64,000 bases of DNA from Escarpia spicata (lineage: Eukaryota; Annelida; Polychaeta; Sabellida; Siboglinidae). The DNA lies in contig OZ023205.1 in assembly GCA_963995525.1 (NCBI GenBank), forward strand, positions 58,606,000 through 58,669,999, given 5' to 3'. The first letter of the stretch is position 1. Each line of letters begins with the position of its first letter. Shown piece after piece: positions 13,301 to 24,500 of the stretch. The translations under genes were made by a program, and so were the position numbers. The notes under the pieces are model-generated. The model ran no database searches, was not told where the DNA came from, and saw nothing but the letters and a program-made list of their open reading frames with translations.

Positions 13301-16300
13301 CAGGTAGCAATAAGACCCACAGTTCCCTGCTGTAGTCAGGTAGCAATAAGACCCACATTTCCCTGCTGTAGTCAGGTAGCAATAAGACTCACAGTTCCCT
13401 GCTGTAGTCAGGTAGCAATAAGACTCAAAGTTCCCTACTGTAGTCGTAAATGATCAGTTTAAGAAACAATAATCTATTACTAGATTTTTGTATTCAGATA
13501 TACACACTAATGAAACAAATGATGTAGTTACTGAGGGAAATGTGTCCAAATATCAGTCCAATACATGTAAATCATTCTGTTTCAGGAACAGTCAAACTAA
13601 GTGAAGACGTTGAATCACAGACTCGAGAACTGAACCTGAATGTTAATGAATTCATCAAAGAGAATTATTCAGGTACTTTATGTAACAGAACAGTTTACAT
13701 GACTCCTTTCACATGTCAGGATTGAGGTCAAATAATTCACACTTTTACAGTAAAATCAAGTAATTGTTAATGACTTCAATCAAGTATGGTCTACTGACTA
13801 TATATAAATGCAGCAATGAGCAAGATGCTGTAGTCTAACTGTTGTGAATAGTTTATGGAAGTGTAGAGTGTACCACATTAATGATTGTTGATAGCAGATC
13901 TAATCTTGTAGCTGCATAGTTTTTTTTAAAAGTCAACCGTACCTGAACAATAATAATATTTACAGAAACATCAGATCTGTTTAAAAACTATTCAGGGCAT
14001 TTTTATGCAAAAATAAAAATACTTGACCATTATTGTATGTTTTTCTTGTGACAGGAGTGACCGAGAAGTTCCACAACCTACCCAAGTTGTCACGCCTGTT
14101 TAAGGACGGACTGGTCTACTGGCTACTCCAGACGGGACAGCCTGGTAAGACAGTGGCCACTTCAGACCAGTTGTTCCATGCAGTCTTTACAATAGTAGTT
14201 TCTTTCAAGACATTTGTGGCTAAACAATGGTCACTGTGACAACACTAAAAGTAGACTGCAAAACAATGGATGTTTCCTATCCCAGACACAGTTTCAACAA
14301 CCTGGTTATATGTAAATATAATATACGCTTACAGTGGATTATGTTTAAATAGAAGATATGTGGATGCTGAAGGTTATTTCTTCTGTTTCCAGACGGTGAT
14401 GCCTTCCTCATCCCGTGTCTTATGGGTCTGCCTACAGAACTGAAGGTGAGACCTCAGACAGGGCTCCCAATATCTTACACTAGTATTACAACTATTAAGA
14501 CCAAGATCTCGGACATAAGTAGTACAGTGAAACCTCAATATTAAGTGACCTGAATGGTGATTTGGTGATACCTTAAAGCGAGGTTCGACTCTACTTACAG
14601 ACAAACACTGTCCAACAGTTTATGGAGTGGTGGCCTTAGATTATGTGTTTATGTTGTTTCTCTCACCTCATGGTGATGACACTGCATGTGTTGTTGTCTC
14701 TCTCACCTCATGGTGATGACAATGTGTGTGTTGTTGTTGTCTCCCTCAGCTCATGGTGATGACACTGTGTGTGTTGTTGTTGTCTTCCCTCAGCACTTGG
14801 TGATGACACTGCATGTGTTGTGGTCTCTCTCACCTCATGGTGATGACACTGTGTGTGTTGTTGTTGTCTTCCCTCAGCACTTGGTGATGACATTGCATGT
14901 GTTGTTGTTGTCTTCCCTCAGCACTTGGTGATGACACTGCATGTGTTGTTGTCTCTCTCACCTCATGGTGATGACGCTGCATGTGTTGTTGTCTCCCTCA
15001 GCACATGGTGATGACACTGCATGTGTTGTTGTCTTCCTCAGCACATGGTGATGACACTGCATGTGTTGTTGTCTTCCTCAGCTCATGGTGATGACACTGT
15101 GTGTTGTTGTTGTCTTCCCTCAGCACATGGTGATGACACTGCATGTGTTGTTGTCTTCCCTCAGCTCATGGTGATGACACTGCGTGTGTTGTTGTTGTCT
15201 CCCTCAGTTCATGGTGATGACACTGCATGTGCTGTTGTCTCCCTCAGCACATGGTGATGACACTGCGTGTGTTGTTGTCTCCCTCAGTTCATGGTGATGA
15301 CACTGCATGTGTTGTTGTCTTCCCTCAGCTCGTGGTGATGACACTGTGTGTTGTTGTCTCCCTCAGCTAATAGTGATGACAATGTGTGTGTGTTGTTGTT
15401 GTCTCCCTCAGCTCATGATGATGACACTGTGTGTTGTTGTTGTCTTCCCTCAGTTTATGGTGATGACACTACATGTGTTGTTGTCTCTCTCACCTCACGG
15501 TGATGACACTCCATGTGTTGTTGTCTCCCTCAGCTCATGGTGATGACACTGTGTGTAGTTGTCGTCTCCCTCAGCTCATGGTGATGAAAATGTGTGTGTT
15601 GTTGTTGTCTCCCTCAACTCATGGTGATGATACTGTGTGTGTTGTTGTTGTCTTCCCTCAGCACATGGTGATGACACTGCATGTGTTGTTGTCTTCCCTC
15701 AGCTCATGGTGATGACACTGCGTGTGTTGTTGTTGTCTCCCTCAGTTCATGGTGATGACACTGCATGTGTTGTTGTCTCTCTCACCTCATGGTGAAGACA
15801 CTGCATGTGTTGTTGTCTCCCTCAGCTCATGGTGATGACAATGTGTGTGTTGTTGTCTCCCTCAGCTCATGGTGATGACACTGTGTGTGTTGTTGTTGTC
15901 TTCCTTAGGTCATGGTGATGACACACCTGGATGCTGTGAGTCTAGTGCGTGTGTCGGCTGTGTGTAAGGAGATGCTGGTAGCAGCGAGAGAACGCTTCCT
16001 CTGGCGTAAACTTTACCTCAGGGACTTTGGCCGTAAGTACCACATATCTCACAGTAGCATCCCTTCAGGATCACTCACAACATCAAGGAAACGCAGTCAT
16101 AAAATGAGTAGCGGTCTGTTATAAAGACAAGAAAAGATGTCCTTCTTCCAGAGAGCACTATTTGCATACAGATGCAGAAGATGGTTTCCTGAAGTACTTG
16201 TACTGACATCTGTTATGAAGTAAATTTTACCAGTTTTCCTTAATGCCAGTTATGTAAAATATTCCCAACGGATCAGTGGGTATCGGAACAATTGCAGAAA

Positions 16301-19300
16301 ATACTGTATTCGACCTAATTAGCGTACATGCCCTAATTAACGTACACCCCCATTTTTTTGCGATGTCGGGAATCCGTAATGCTATGTCCTCTCCCTTGAT
16401 ATCAAATTACTGCGACATTTGACGATCTTTTTACATAACAGTTTTTCTCACATATCTGGAGACTTTGCAGCGTTCTTGTATCCTCTTGACCACACGTGAA
16501 TATATCAATAGCTGGTAACATAATAGTATTAAACATGTCATATATTACAACGTTTGATCGAAGTGTGAATGTGTCCAACTCGGACGACACGCTAACTTGA
16601 CATACACCATTAGCACGCGCAAACGGTGAGACGATGGTGCCACCTGGCGAATATACTGCTAGCTATGTAGTAAGGGACCGGTTAGTATTTAATCTCTTGC
16701 AATAGGCAGTTTCGTTGTTGGCTGAGCGGAACAATCAAGTGTTCAAAAAGTATTGTCTTGATTGAATAAAATAACTGGGATAATACAAACACAATACATT
16801 GATAAATGGTCACAAAATTATGTTACGATAAGAATGCGAGGGTATAAAAGATGTTTTAAATACCATCACCATCAACCTAACAAAATAACGGTCCCCTGGA
16901 AATCAGGTTAGCCACATCCACCAGATGACGCTGTACATACGAGTATGTTTGCGACTTCGAGTTTTAACGTAGACGTCGGTGATTAACAATTTCGGAAAAC
17001 ATACAACTTAATTACTTACAGTGGATTGCGTTGCTTGTGTAGGACACCGTTACTTATACAGTCATCGTTTGTACGACGGGTGGAATTAGCCAGGTGCAGT
17101 TAAGTCTCCTCTGGCATCATCCAAGTCACCAAGTGATCAAGTCGGCCGGCAACGATGTTGTGTTTATTTAAACTTGGCTCATTTGGGTGTACGCTTAATA
17201 GGTACGATTTGTTGACATAGTTCAGCATCTCAAATATTTGTTAAGCGTACTGTACGCTAATTAGGTCGAATACGGTACATGTAATACTATGAACAATTGA
17301 TTCATGTTCATCTAACATCTATTGTGAACCCTAAAAATGGAAATTCTCTTTGCCAACCCACACCTCCACATACATTAACATACCCACACCTCCACATACA
17401 TTGACATACCCACACCTCCATATACATTAACAAAACATACACATACATTAACATACCCACACCTCCATATACATCAACATACACACACCTCCACATGCAT
17501 TAACATTCACATACATTAACATACCCACACTTCCATATACATCAACATATACACACCTCCACATATGTACATTAACATACCCACGCCTCCACATGCATTA
17601 ACATATACATACATCCACATACCTTAACATACACACACCTCCTCATGCATTAACATCCACATACATTAACATACCCACACCTCCACATACATTAACATAC
17701 ACATACATTAACATACCCAGGCCTCCACATGCATTAACATACATCCACATACATTAACATACACACACCTCCACATGCATACCATAACCTCGATTGTAGT
17801 TAGATTCCATCCCAGGTTTTCTCATGAGTGCTGGTCTCCAGCTCTCTTGCATATTCACCAGTGCCAGAACAGTTCAACATCATTTCTTATGCTGTTACAT
17901 CACTCATTAAATTGTTAATAATTATATATACCTTTAAAGTTAACTAAAGCATACCCACCAATCTTCTTTAAAATGTAGCCTGCATTTGGCAGGTGATTCT
18001 TAGATGTTTCTTTTTCTGATAATGTAATAAACACATTTCAAATCATCAACGTTCACACCTAAATATTTTGAAGGAATGTAAACAAGCAATGTCTACATCT
18101 TTATTTTAGGGAAAAGAGACAATGATTTGGACCAAGACTGGTTGAAGGTGAGATATTATCAAAGCACAGAACAGCCATATCTAACCACATTGAAACAGGG
18201 CAATTTCTCGTATAATAGTTTTAATCTGTTATTGTTTTATTTTATCAATGTGTGATATAACTACTATTTGTGCTATGTTGTTGATATTGATGCAAAGGTT
18301 TTATTATGTAATGATGGTAACTTAATTATATAATAACATTTGTGATGTTTTTATATTATATGTTGTTTATAAATATGTTTACTGACCATTGCATGGTATC
18401 TATATATATATATATATACCGTATTCGTTCTTTTTAGCGTACATGCCCTAATTATATATATCTTTATTAATATGCTAACTTTGGAGCATTGAAAGTGCAT
18501 CTCCTCTCAGGTTCAGTGGTCCACTCGCATATTTTTATGTTAGTTCGATTCCTTGGATCATTGGCCTCTGATTGGCAGTCTTTCAAAAGCACAAGATTAG
18601 GTAGTTCTTTACAATTATTTACTTTTTCAGTGGACAAATTGAATGGTGATATACCTATAGGACACCACTGTGACATTGTGTTCGACACTATTTCTGGAGA
18701 ATTGTCAGCTTCATGCAACGCTGTAATTCATGATAGCAGAAATGAAATGGTTAGCGGGAACAAGTGTATGATAAAAATAATGGAATGGTGATAACTGAAG
18801 CCCTTTGTTTCTTGTGTGAATATAAGTTAGTGTGCGATAATAATTAAACAGAGACACTCTTTGTAAACTGCATTATATTGCAGCTATACAAGGACATGTT
18901 CATTTTGCCGACCTTGTGTTGCAGTTATATCGGGACAAGGCGGTTGAGCGCCGGGCAATAAGAGACATGTACACGGAACAAACCCTCATCTTCACCTCAA
19001 ATCCCTTGCCTGGTTCATACCGCCCTTACAATCCGTACATGCCCCCATACGACCCCTTCAACCCGTTTCATCCGATAACCCTGATGTACCCACCTGGCTT
19101 CATTGGGGGCGAGTACGATCTTCGACCCAACTTTCCAGGTGAGTTCACATGAGGACGTGTTTCAAACTGTAGAGGGTTAAAGATGCTGTCTTTGTGCTTT
19201 ACATAGGATAGATTGATGTGTTTGTGAGGAGAGTTAACAATGCAGTCTTTATGTTTATATATATCTGGTGTGGGTACCGTTTATATATATATCTAGAGCA

Positions 19301-19768
19301 AGTGCATTTGTTCTCATTTCTGACAGTCAGATTGTGTCAAATAAGTATTCTTTTGAATATTATCAAGCAGTATACATTAATATTCTCACATTTTTATTGG
19401 TGAACTAATATACATTCTCTTCTCACTGAAACAACTTTAGATTTTTGTCACAAAGACACTTTGTGGGCCAGAATTTCAACGGAAATATACTACAGGAAGT
19501 CTGATGGCTTTACTTTTGAGTAAATTTGTCGGACCAGACTACTACGCAATGTGACATCATGTGTCAATTGTGCCAGAAACCAGAATATTTGTGTAGAATT
19601 CACACCACGCACACACCAACCAAATGTTTTCTTGCAGCTCCCTTTGGAGGAGGCGTACCAAGGCCAAGGTTTGACCCGTTTTCCCCATTCCCAACCCCAC
19701 GCTTCCGACCAGGGAGAGGAGGAGGACTCTGGGATACGAGAGGAAGATTTGGACCAAGGTTCATGTGA
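7326..19768 (+). CDS. FBXO7: F-box only protein 7 (SCF substrate receptor), 11 exons
   Basis: Exons: 7326-7444, 9139-9652, 9715-9780, 10224-10377, 13586-13672, 14055-14144, 14393-14445, 15909-16032, 18110-18147, 18925-19138, 19638-19768. They join in phase to 1,590 nt, giving 529 aa, close to human FBXO7 (522 aa). The start MKLRVRLERRTVV opens a ubiquitin-like domain that continues in exon 2 (LGIVSGDLIFVV). The FP dimerisation domain of the FBXO7/PI31 family covers roughly residues 190-345 (GTYRLNYEHPACEG, KLSRLFKDGLVYWLL). The F-box is about residues 355-402 (SLVRVSAVCKEM, FLWRKLYLRDFG) and should bind SKP1. The C-terminus is proline/arginine-rich (GFIGGEYDLRP, PRPRFDP), like the proteasome-regulator tail of the family. 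Known roles of the family are cullin-1 ubiquitin ligase receptor, proteasome regulation and mitophagy. Two large minisatellites sit in its introns. Confidence 0.95.
10394..10800. repeat. Degenerate GTGTACA-rich tandem repeat
   Basis: Starting 16 bases after an FBXO7 donor, short imperfect units of roughly 20-30 bases built around AGTGTACAAC and CTCTATAGTGTACA repeat for about 400 bases. The copies are strongly diverged and lie wholly in the intron. Confidence 0.7.
11000..13446. repeat. 36-bp minisatellite, about 68 copies, in an FBXO7 intron
   Basis: The unit reads approximately GTAGTCAGGTAGCAATAAGA followed by CTCACAGTTCCCTGCT, 36 bases in all, and fills most of the intron between FBXO7 exons 4 and 5. 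Because 36 is divisible by three, long artificial open frames appear on both strands. A block of about 537 bp (15 units) is repeated, so that 11,973-12,161 and 12,510-12,698 encode the same minus-strand frame. The array grew by duplication of multi-unit blocks as well as single units. It ends 140 bases before exon 5. Confidence 0.95.
14648..15908 (+). repeat. Minisatellite built from the FBXO7 exon-8 splice acceptor, about 30 copies
   Basis: Each unit of roughly 38-43 bases contains a pyrimidine-rich stretch ending CTCCCTCAG, then TCATGGTGATGACACTG, then TGTGTTGTTGT. The real FBXO7 exon 8 starts right after CTTCCTTAG with GTCATGGTGATGACACAC. The unit therefore spans the intron-exon junction: polypyrimidine tract, AG and about the first 15 exon bases. 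I count about 30 units before the real exon; about 23 keep CAG at the junction and seven do not (CAC or CAA). The array runs directly into the functional acceptor at 15,907-15,908. Confidence 0.95.
16304..17275. mobile_element. Non-autonomous DNA transposon with CYGTATT inverted ends, 972 bp
   Basis: The left end is CTGTATTCGACCTAATTAGC and the right end is the inverse of CCGTATTCGACCTAATTAGC. Both ends are bordered by TA (16,302-16,303 and 17,276-17,277). TA target duplications point to the Tc1/mariner/pogo group, and ends of this style are common in pogo-like elements. There is no transposase frame. The element lies in the FBXO7 intron between exons 8 and 9. Confidence 0.7.
17336..17790. 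repeat. Tandem repeat of ACATTAACATACCCACACCT type
   Basis: Units of about 25 bases combine CATTAACATAC with CACACCTCCACATA, with many deletions and substitutions. The array lies in the FBXO7 intron before exon 9, starting about 60 bases after the transposon at 16.3-17.3 kb. Confidence 0.8.
18419..18560. repeat. Transposon-end fragment and dispersed repeat
   Basis: At 18,419 CCGTATTCG is followed closely by TTTTTAGCGTACATGCCCTA, matching the left end of the 16.3-kb element. No opposite end follows. From about 18,467 the sequence resembles 27,585-27,690 (AATATGCTAACTTTGGAG versus AATATGTTAACTTGGAGG), so two repeat families meet here, in the intron before FBXO7 exon 10. Confidence 0.55.
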
Positions 19769-20119
19769 TCATTGCTCATAGACCGATACTCCACGGAGAG
19801 ACTAATTTCTGACATGTTAGAAAATGTATACAATGCCGTCATTATGTTCTAGTCAATTCATGCCGAGGGGAGTGTGTGATCCTCATGCATTGATAATATA
19901 TGTTTAGCTTCATTAACAAGTTGGGCAATTTTCCGATTGCTTTGACTATTGCGAGATTTGATGCATCCGTTTGACTCGGAGAAAAGAAATCAGAAACACC
20001 TATTTTTAAATTCTTACTATTTAACGTACGTCGACTTTGTTCAAGTTATCTCCAGGCTTGTCTGAAAAAAACAAGGCCATTAATAAGTGTAACAAGAGCA
20101 AGATATGATGAAATAATAA

Positions 20120-20125
20120 TTTATT
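20120..20125 (-). promoter_or_regulatory. Candidate poly(A) signal of UBA3
   Basis: TTTATT on the plus strand reads AATAAA on the minus strand, about 1.4 kb after the UBA3 stop. If used, the UBA3 transcript would overlap the end of the FBXO7 transcript. Other variant signals could lie closer, so this is tentative. Confidence 0.4.
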
Positions 20126-20379
20126 GTTATACATTACACAGGTAAGTCACAGACAGTTATTATGTGTCGGTCATGCATCGGCAAAGCAGTTAAAATACAA
20201 ATTTAATCAAAGATACTTCACAAACAAATTAGTTGGCAGAAGCCATTTTTACGAGATGTATATATCGCCAGTGTCCTAAACTGGTCTGTTTTTGCCGACA
20301 CTTTTGTATGTATGTTTGTTATGCTCCATTTTTCTGCCATGAAAGAGTAATATGTAGTCTGTATGTCAAAGTGTTGCCA

Positions 20380-20385
20380 AATAAA
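20380..20385 (+). promoter_or_regulatory. Candidate poly(A) signal of FBXO7
   Basis: AATAAA occurs about 610 bases after the FBXO7 stop codon, followed by a T-rich, G-containing stretch. It lies beyond the candidate UBA3 signal, so the two transcripts would overlap by roughly 260 bases. Confidence 0.45.
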
Positions 20386-20844
20386 AATTGTTTACGAATG
20401 TATTCTGTTTAATTAAAGATCTCTCCACATTTACAGAAATCCTGATAGACATCTCAGACTATGCTGCGTCTTTAAATTTCTGAGTTATAAGTGATCCACT
20501 TGAAAGACTCTGGCTAAAGAACAGTATATATACAAAACAGTTCCCCACAGACATCTGATCAGTTGATGTCAATATGTCTATGCATGCACCATAGGCTCTT
20601 TCCTAAATAGAGACATTAAAACAGTTTTCAGTTATTTATGTGCAACTAAAAGCATGACAAATTACAAAGGATGACGTGTTCACTGTTGATGTATGCAACT
20701 GTAGATTCAAAAATACCTAACAAAGAATTAGTGCCTAGATTCTTGCTGCGCAGTGTAAGTTGGTTGCAGGATTAGATACTTATATGAGCTAATACACAGA
20801 AGTGTCTTATTTCATAGAACAGATTATAGCATATCAACCAGTGA

Positions 20845-21090
20845 AGCGACACCTCCTCATGGTGAAGCCATACCTGTCACAGTGAAGCGACACCCCCTCA
20901 TGGTGAAACCACACTTCTCACAGTGAAGCCACTCCCTGTCATGGTGAAGCCGCACATGTCGTAGTGAAGCAACACGTGTCTTCGCAAAGCCACGCTTGTC
21001 ACAACGAAACCACGCTTACCACAGTTAAACTACACCTGTCACAGTGAAGTCACACCTGTCACTATGAAGCCACACCTGTCATGTGAAGCT
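20845..21090. repeat. Short tandem repeat (GTGAAGCCACACCTGTCACA type)
   Basis: About eleven imperfect units of roughly 21 bases, each with GTGAAGC or a close variant and CACCTGTCA or CCCTCATG. It would fall in the UBA3 3' untranslated region if the distal poly(A) signal is used. Confidence 0.75.
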
Positions 21091-21506
21091 ATGCCCTCAT
21101 CTCGTTAGTAGTAAGCCTGATGCTCATCCTGCCATCATGTTCTGGTCACATGTCTTGGCCGAGACATCAGCCATGATCTAAAATACACTTAACGTGGTCA
21201 TCTGCTAGAATGTATCAGTAGCAGTAATGATATTTCAGACACAAAGACTGTTGTCCTCTCAGCATTCTCTACCGTGTAAGACACTCTGACAGTCCACTGT
21301 GGTTAATGTGCGTGCATGAAACCCATAGCTATAACCAAAAAGTGTGTACGGAACACATGCCTGCTCAGTACAATGCAACCAATTTGGCTGTACACAGTCT
21401 CCGGCAGACCCCGCTGGTTGCAGCCATCCCTGACTACACCAGGAAGTGGACACGCAATGTAGACACACCACATGCATTTTGTTGGTCTCTGTCCTCTTCG
21501 TGCCGG

Positions 21507-24500
21507 TCAGTCGCCGTCCATCTTTGTGGTCAGTTGTAGCCGGAACATGATGGACTTTGGCGAGGTCGGGTCGGCTACTATGATTTCTTGACCGTCCCTC
21601 AATCCCAGCTCTGCAACAATGTGCCAACCTCTGTCAGTGTACACCGGTGCCTCGTTAATCCAAACACTTTTGGTTCCCAGTGAATGTGACCCAACTAACA
21701 TGTCTTCTGTACCCTGCACACAATGCTGGTATACTAAACTTGGGAAATACCGCTCCTGTGAAATGGTGACCAGATTCTAAGGTTTCCTGATTACCTGGCT
21801 ACAGATTAGCGGGATTCCATAGTACATTTTTACACTTGTATGAGTATGACCAGACAAAAATATGTACGTGATCTCAATTGTAAACAAAACTATGTATAAA
21901 AATGCAACATGGAAATATCTGTACCGCATATCGGAAATTCATGTAGTATACAATTATATTGTATAGTGAGAATCATAGTTGGCTATTTTCTACGATGACA
22001 AACATTACAATACACAATGTCCAACACTATTATATAATTGTAAACAGATTCAAACAGCAAGTCTAGGGTCATCAGTTAAAAGGCCAACAGTAACTGACAA
22101 ACCTTGTAATGTTTTCCTTAGGTTTGGCTTGGTAGCTTCCTCTATAGATTTGACAGTTGACATGTAGAGTGTCTTGTTCTTCTCATTCACCATTGTCACG
22201 AGACCCGGCGACCGCAACTGGCTGAAGACGGAGCAACATCGTGACGTATAACCATGCACATCAGCAGAATGTTGGGGGAATTTTTAAAACAATATATGTA
22301 TGTTTACCAGTTATATTTTATACTGCCCCAACAGCATCCAACTGAAACATGTACACAATGTATATGTGTGCTCCCACCCAGAAGACTGGGTGGGAGCAAC
22401 AAGTAACAGCCAATAATGGAAGGTCATAACGGAAAACAGAGAGAGAGATGGAGAGAAATAACGAGAAAAGAGTGACGTGGACCCCACCCTCAAGGGAGGA
22501 AGGAGAAAAAGAAGAATCAGAAGAATGGGTGTCATTGTGATAATAGACTTCTATTTTGTTCCATGTTTTGCACGTCTATTATGTTCCACATCTATATGTG
22601 ACCTGTCACAGGGATGTGGGTATTCAGTGGCAAAATTCTAAAATGGAGTTTTGTACTTTTATGGATTCCACAAATCATGAGCTTTAAAATGATACCCCAT
22701 TTATTGAAATGTCTTCAGCAGTTTTTTATCGATCAAACTTTTAGAAGCGAAATTTGTTGTATTTTAGTTTTCGATTATTTTTCAAGAAAAATAAACATGA
22801 TATTGAAAGTGACCTAGATAGCTACTCTGGCTTATATGCAGAACAGCCCCATGTCACTTAATACGCGGTTCGCTCGACAATAGTTGTTACTGAGACTTAC
22901 AATGCGGCACTGTCCTTCAAGTATTGCACGACATCCTGCAGAATGGCATCCTCAGCAAAAGTCAACACTTGTGGTACCTGACTGCACGCAGGACAGTTCT
23001 CCTGCGGCACACGTCACAAGATGTCAAACGACTGGCGTCTCAAAAATAACTGGTTTCAAACTACCAAACCAATATCTGTTTGCTTTAACCATTTCGCTGT
23101 CGCCAAAATTGTGCCGACGTACAAGAAAGGCAATTGCACGTTATTGAATTCTTATGCATTTAGTATGTACATTTCACCATGTAAATTATACATACCGTAT
23201 TGTTACCTATAGACGCGCACTGCCTAATAGATGCACTCCTTTTTACAGAAGTGAAACCACGCACGAAAACATATTTTCAAGTGAGTGTGCATTTTAATAA
23301 TGGCAAATATGGTATACCTCTCCTGGCGCCACCTTACGGATACTTTCTATATACCAAGTATCTGTACTTTAGCTGTAATATGGCATTATGTTTTTGTCAG
23401 TTTCGTTTTATTAGTTAAAGTCGGGCATTCTAACAATGCAGAGGAATGGCCAAAATAATGTGATATTCAATCACATAACCGTATGTCGCCACGAGGATTG
23501 GTCAGAAGAGTGAAGAGTGCCTGGATGTCCGACTTAACATCTTCGAGAATCGATCCCTTCCCCCGTTGAATCACTGCCCAGACGTTGGCAAACCACATGG
23601 TTTTGAATTATTTGAGTGTCGATTCAGCACATAGGAATTCCTGCATTGTCCAATGGTATTTATCCAACGATGTTGTGTGACTAGTGCGATGACCGTCTAT
23701 TAGCATCGTTTGAATAATCGAAGCAGTCTGTCTCTACTCACGCTTCCCGTCGTGTATCGTGTTCTGTCGATCGAGCGCTGGATGTATTGGTAGATTTGCT
23801 GAATCTGTTTTTGTCATGTGTTGTCTACCTAGGAGTTGCATGTGTGTGATGTGTGTGCAATTTGTGCATCCGGCCACACCTCATAGCTTGCTACTTATGT
23901 CTTAAGATAAATTAATAGACACGCACCCAAGCCCTTGCACTCGCATGTCTATTGGGGATAATATGGTATCTTGAAAGAGTAGGTGAGCACGCCCTACCCT
24001 TTACCACAGTGAGCAGTGGTGCGGCCTGTTGTTTCAGACTGTACATGAAAATACAATCGCGTAATTTTATATCTTTTGACATCACCATAAAATAATATTC
24101 TATTCTACAAGTTTGTTGCTAGATGTATGCAGGAATTTAGTTAACTTTTTGAGTTATTGCCGTTTGAACAACCTTGCATTATAGCCGCTGTTGCATAAAC
24201 ATTGCAGGATTAAGCATTTGCAATGTTCAAATGGCAATAACTCAAAAACTAAAAACAATTCCTGGGTACATCCAGTGAGAAACTTGTAGATAAGATTGTT
24301 ATCTTTACTGTGATATCAAAAAATAAACCTGCATAGATGCACACCATGCTAAATCCTAGCAGTGCTACATGTGGTGACGTCGACCACTGGGTGTCACAAC
24401 AAACTGTGCAGAAAATGTACAGAGAGGCACGACCAAAAGGGGATATCAGGACACTATTTTTAGATTATATTTCATTCAGATTGGGAATAAGAAAGGTTAA

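Larger units (their letters stand above)
19769..21506. other. Convergent 3' region between FBXO7 and UBA3
   Basis: The two stop codons are 1.7 kb apart and face each other. The stretch should contain both 3' untranslated regions. No other gene is visible. It holds the two poly(A) signals and a short tandem repeat listed separately. Confidence 0.6.

Noticed and set aside
10947..13446. Long open frames (up to 174 codons) with repeated SQVAIRLTVPCC-type or SYCYLTTAGNCE-type peptides
   Set aside because: They are produced by the 36-bp repeat, whose length is divisible by three, inside an FBXO7 intron. Frames exist on both strands and copy the DNA period.
11000..13446. CRISPR-like regular repeat array
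   Set aside because: Units are contiguous without unique spacers, in an animal intron; it is a minisatellite.
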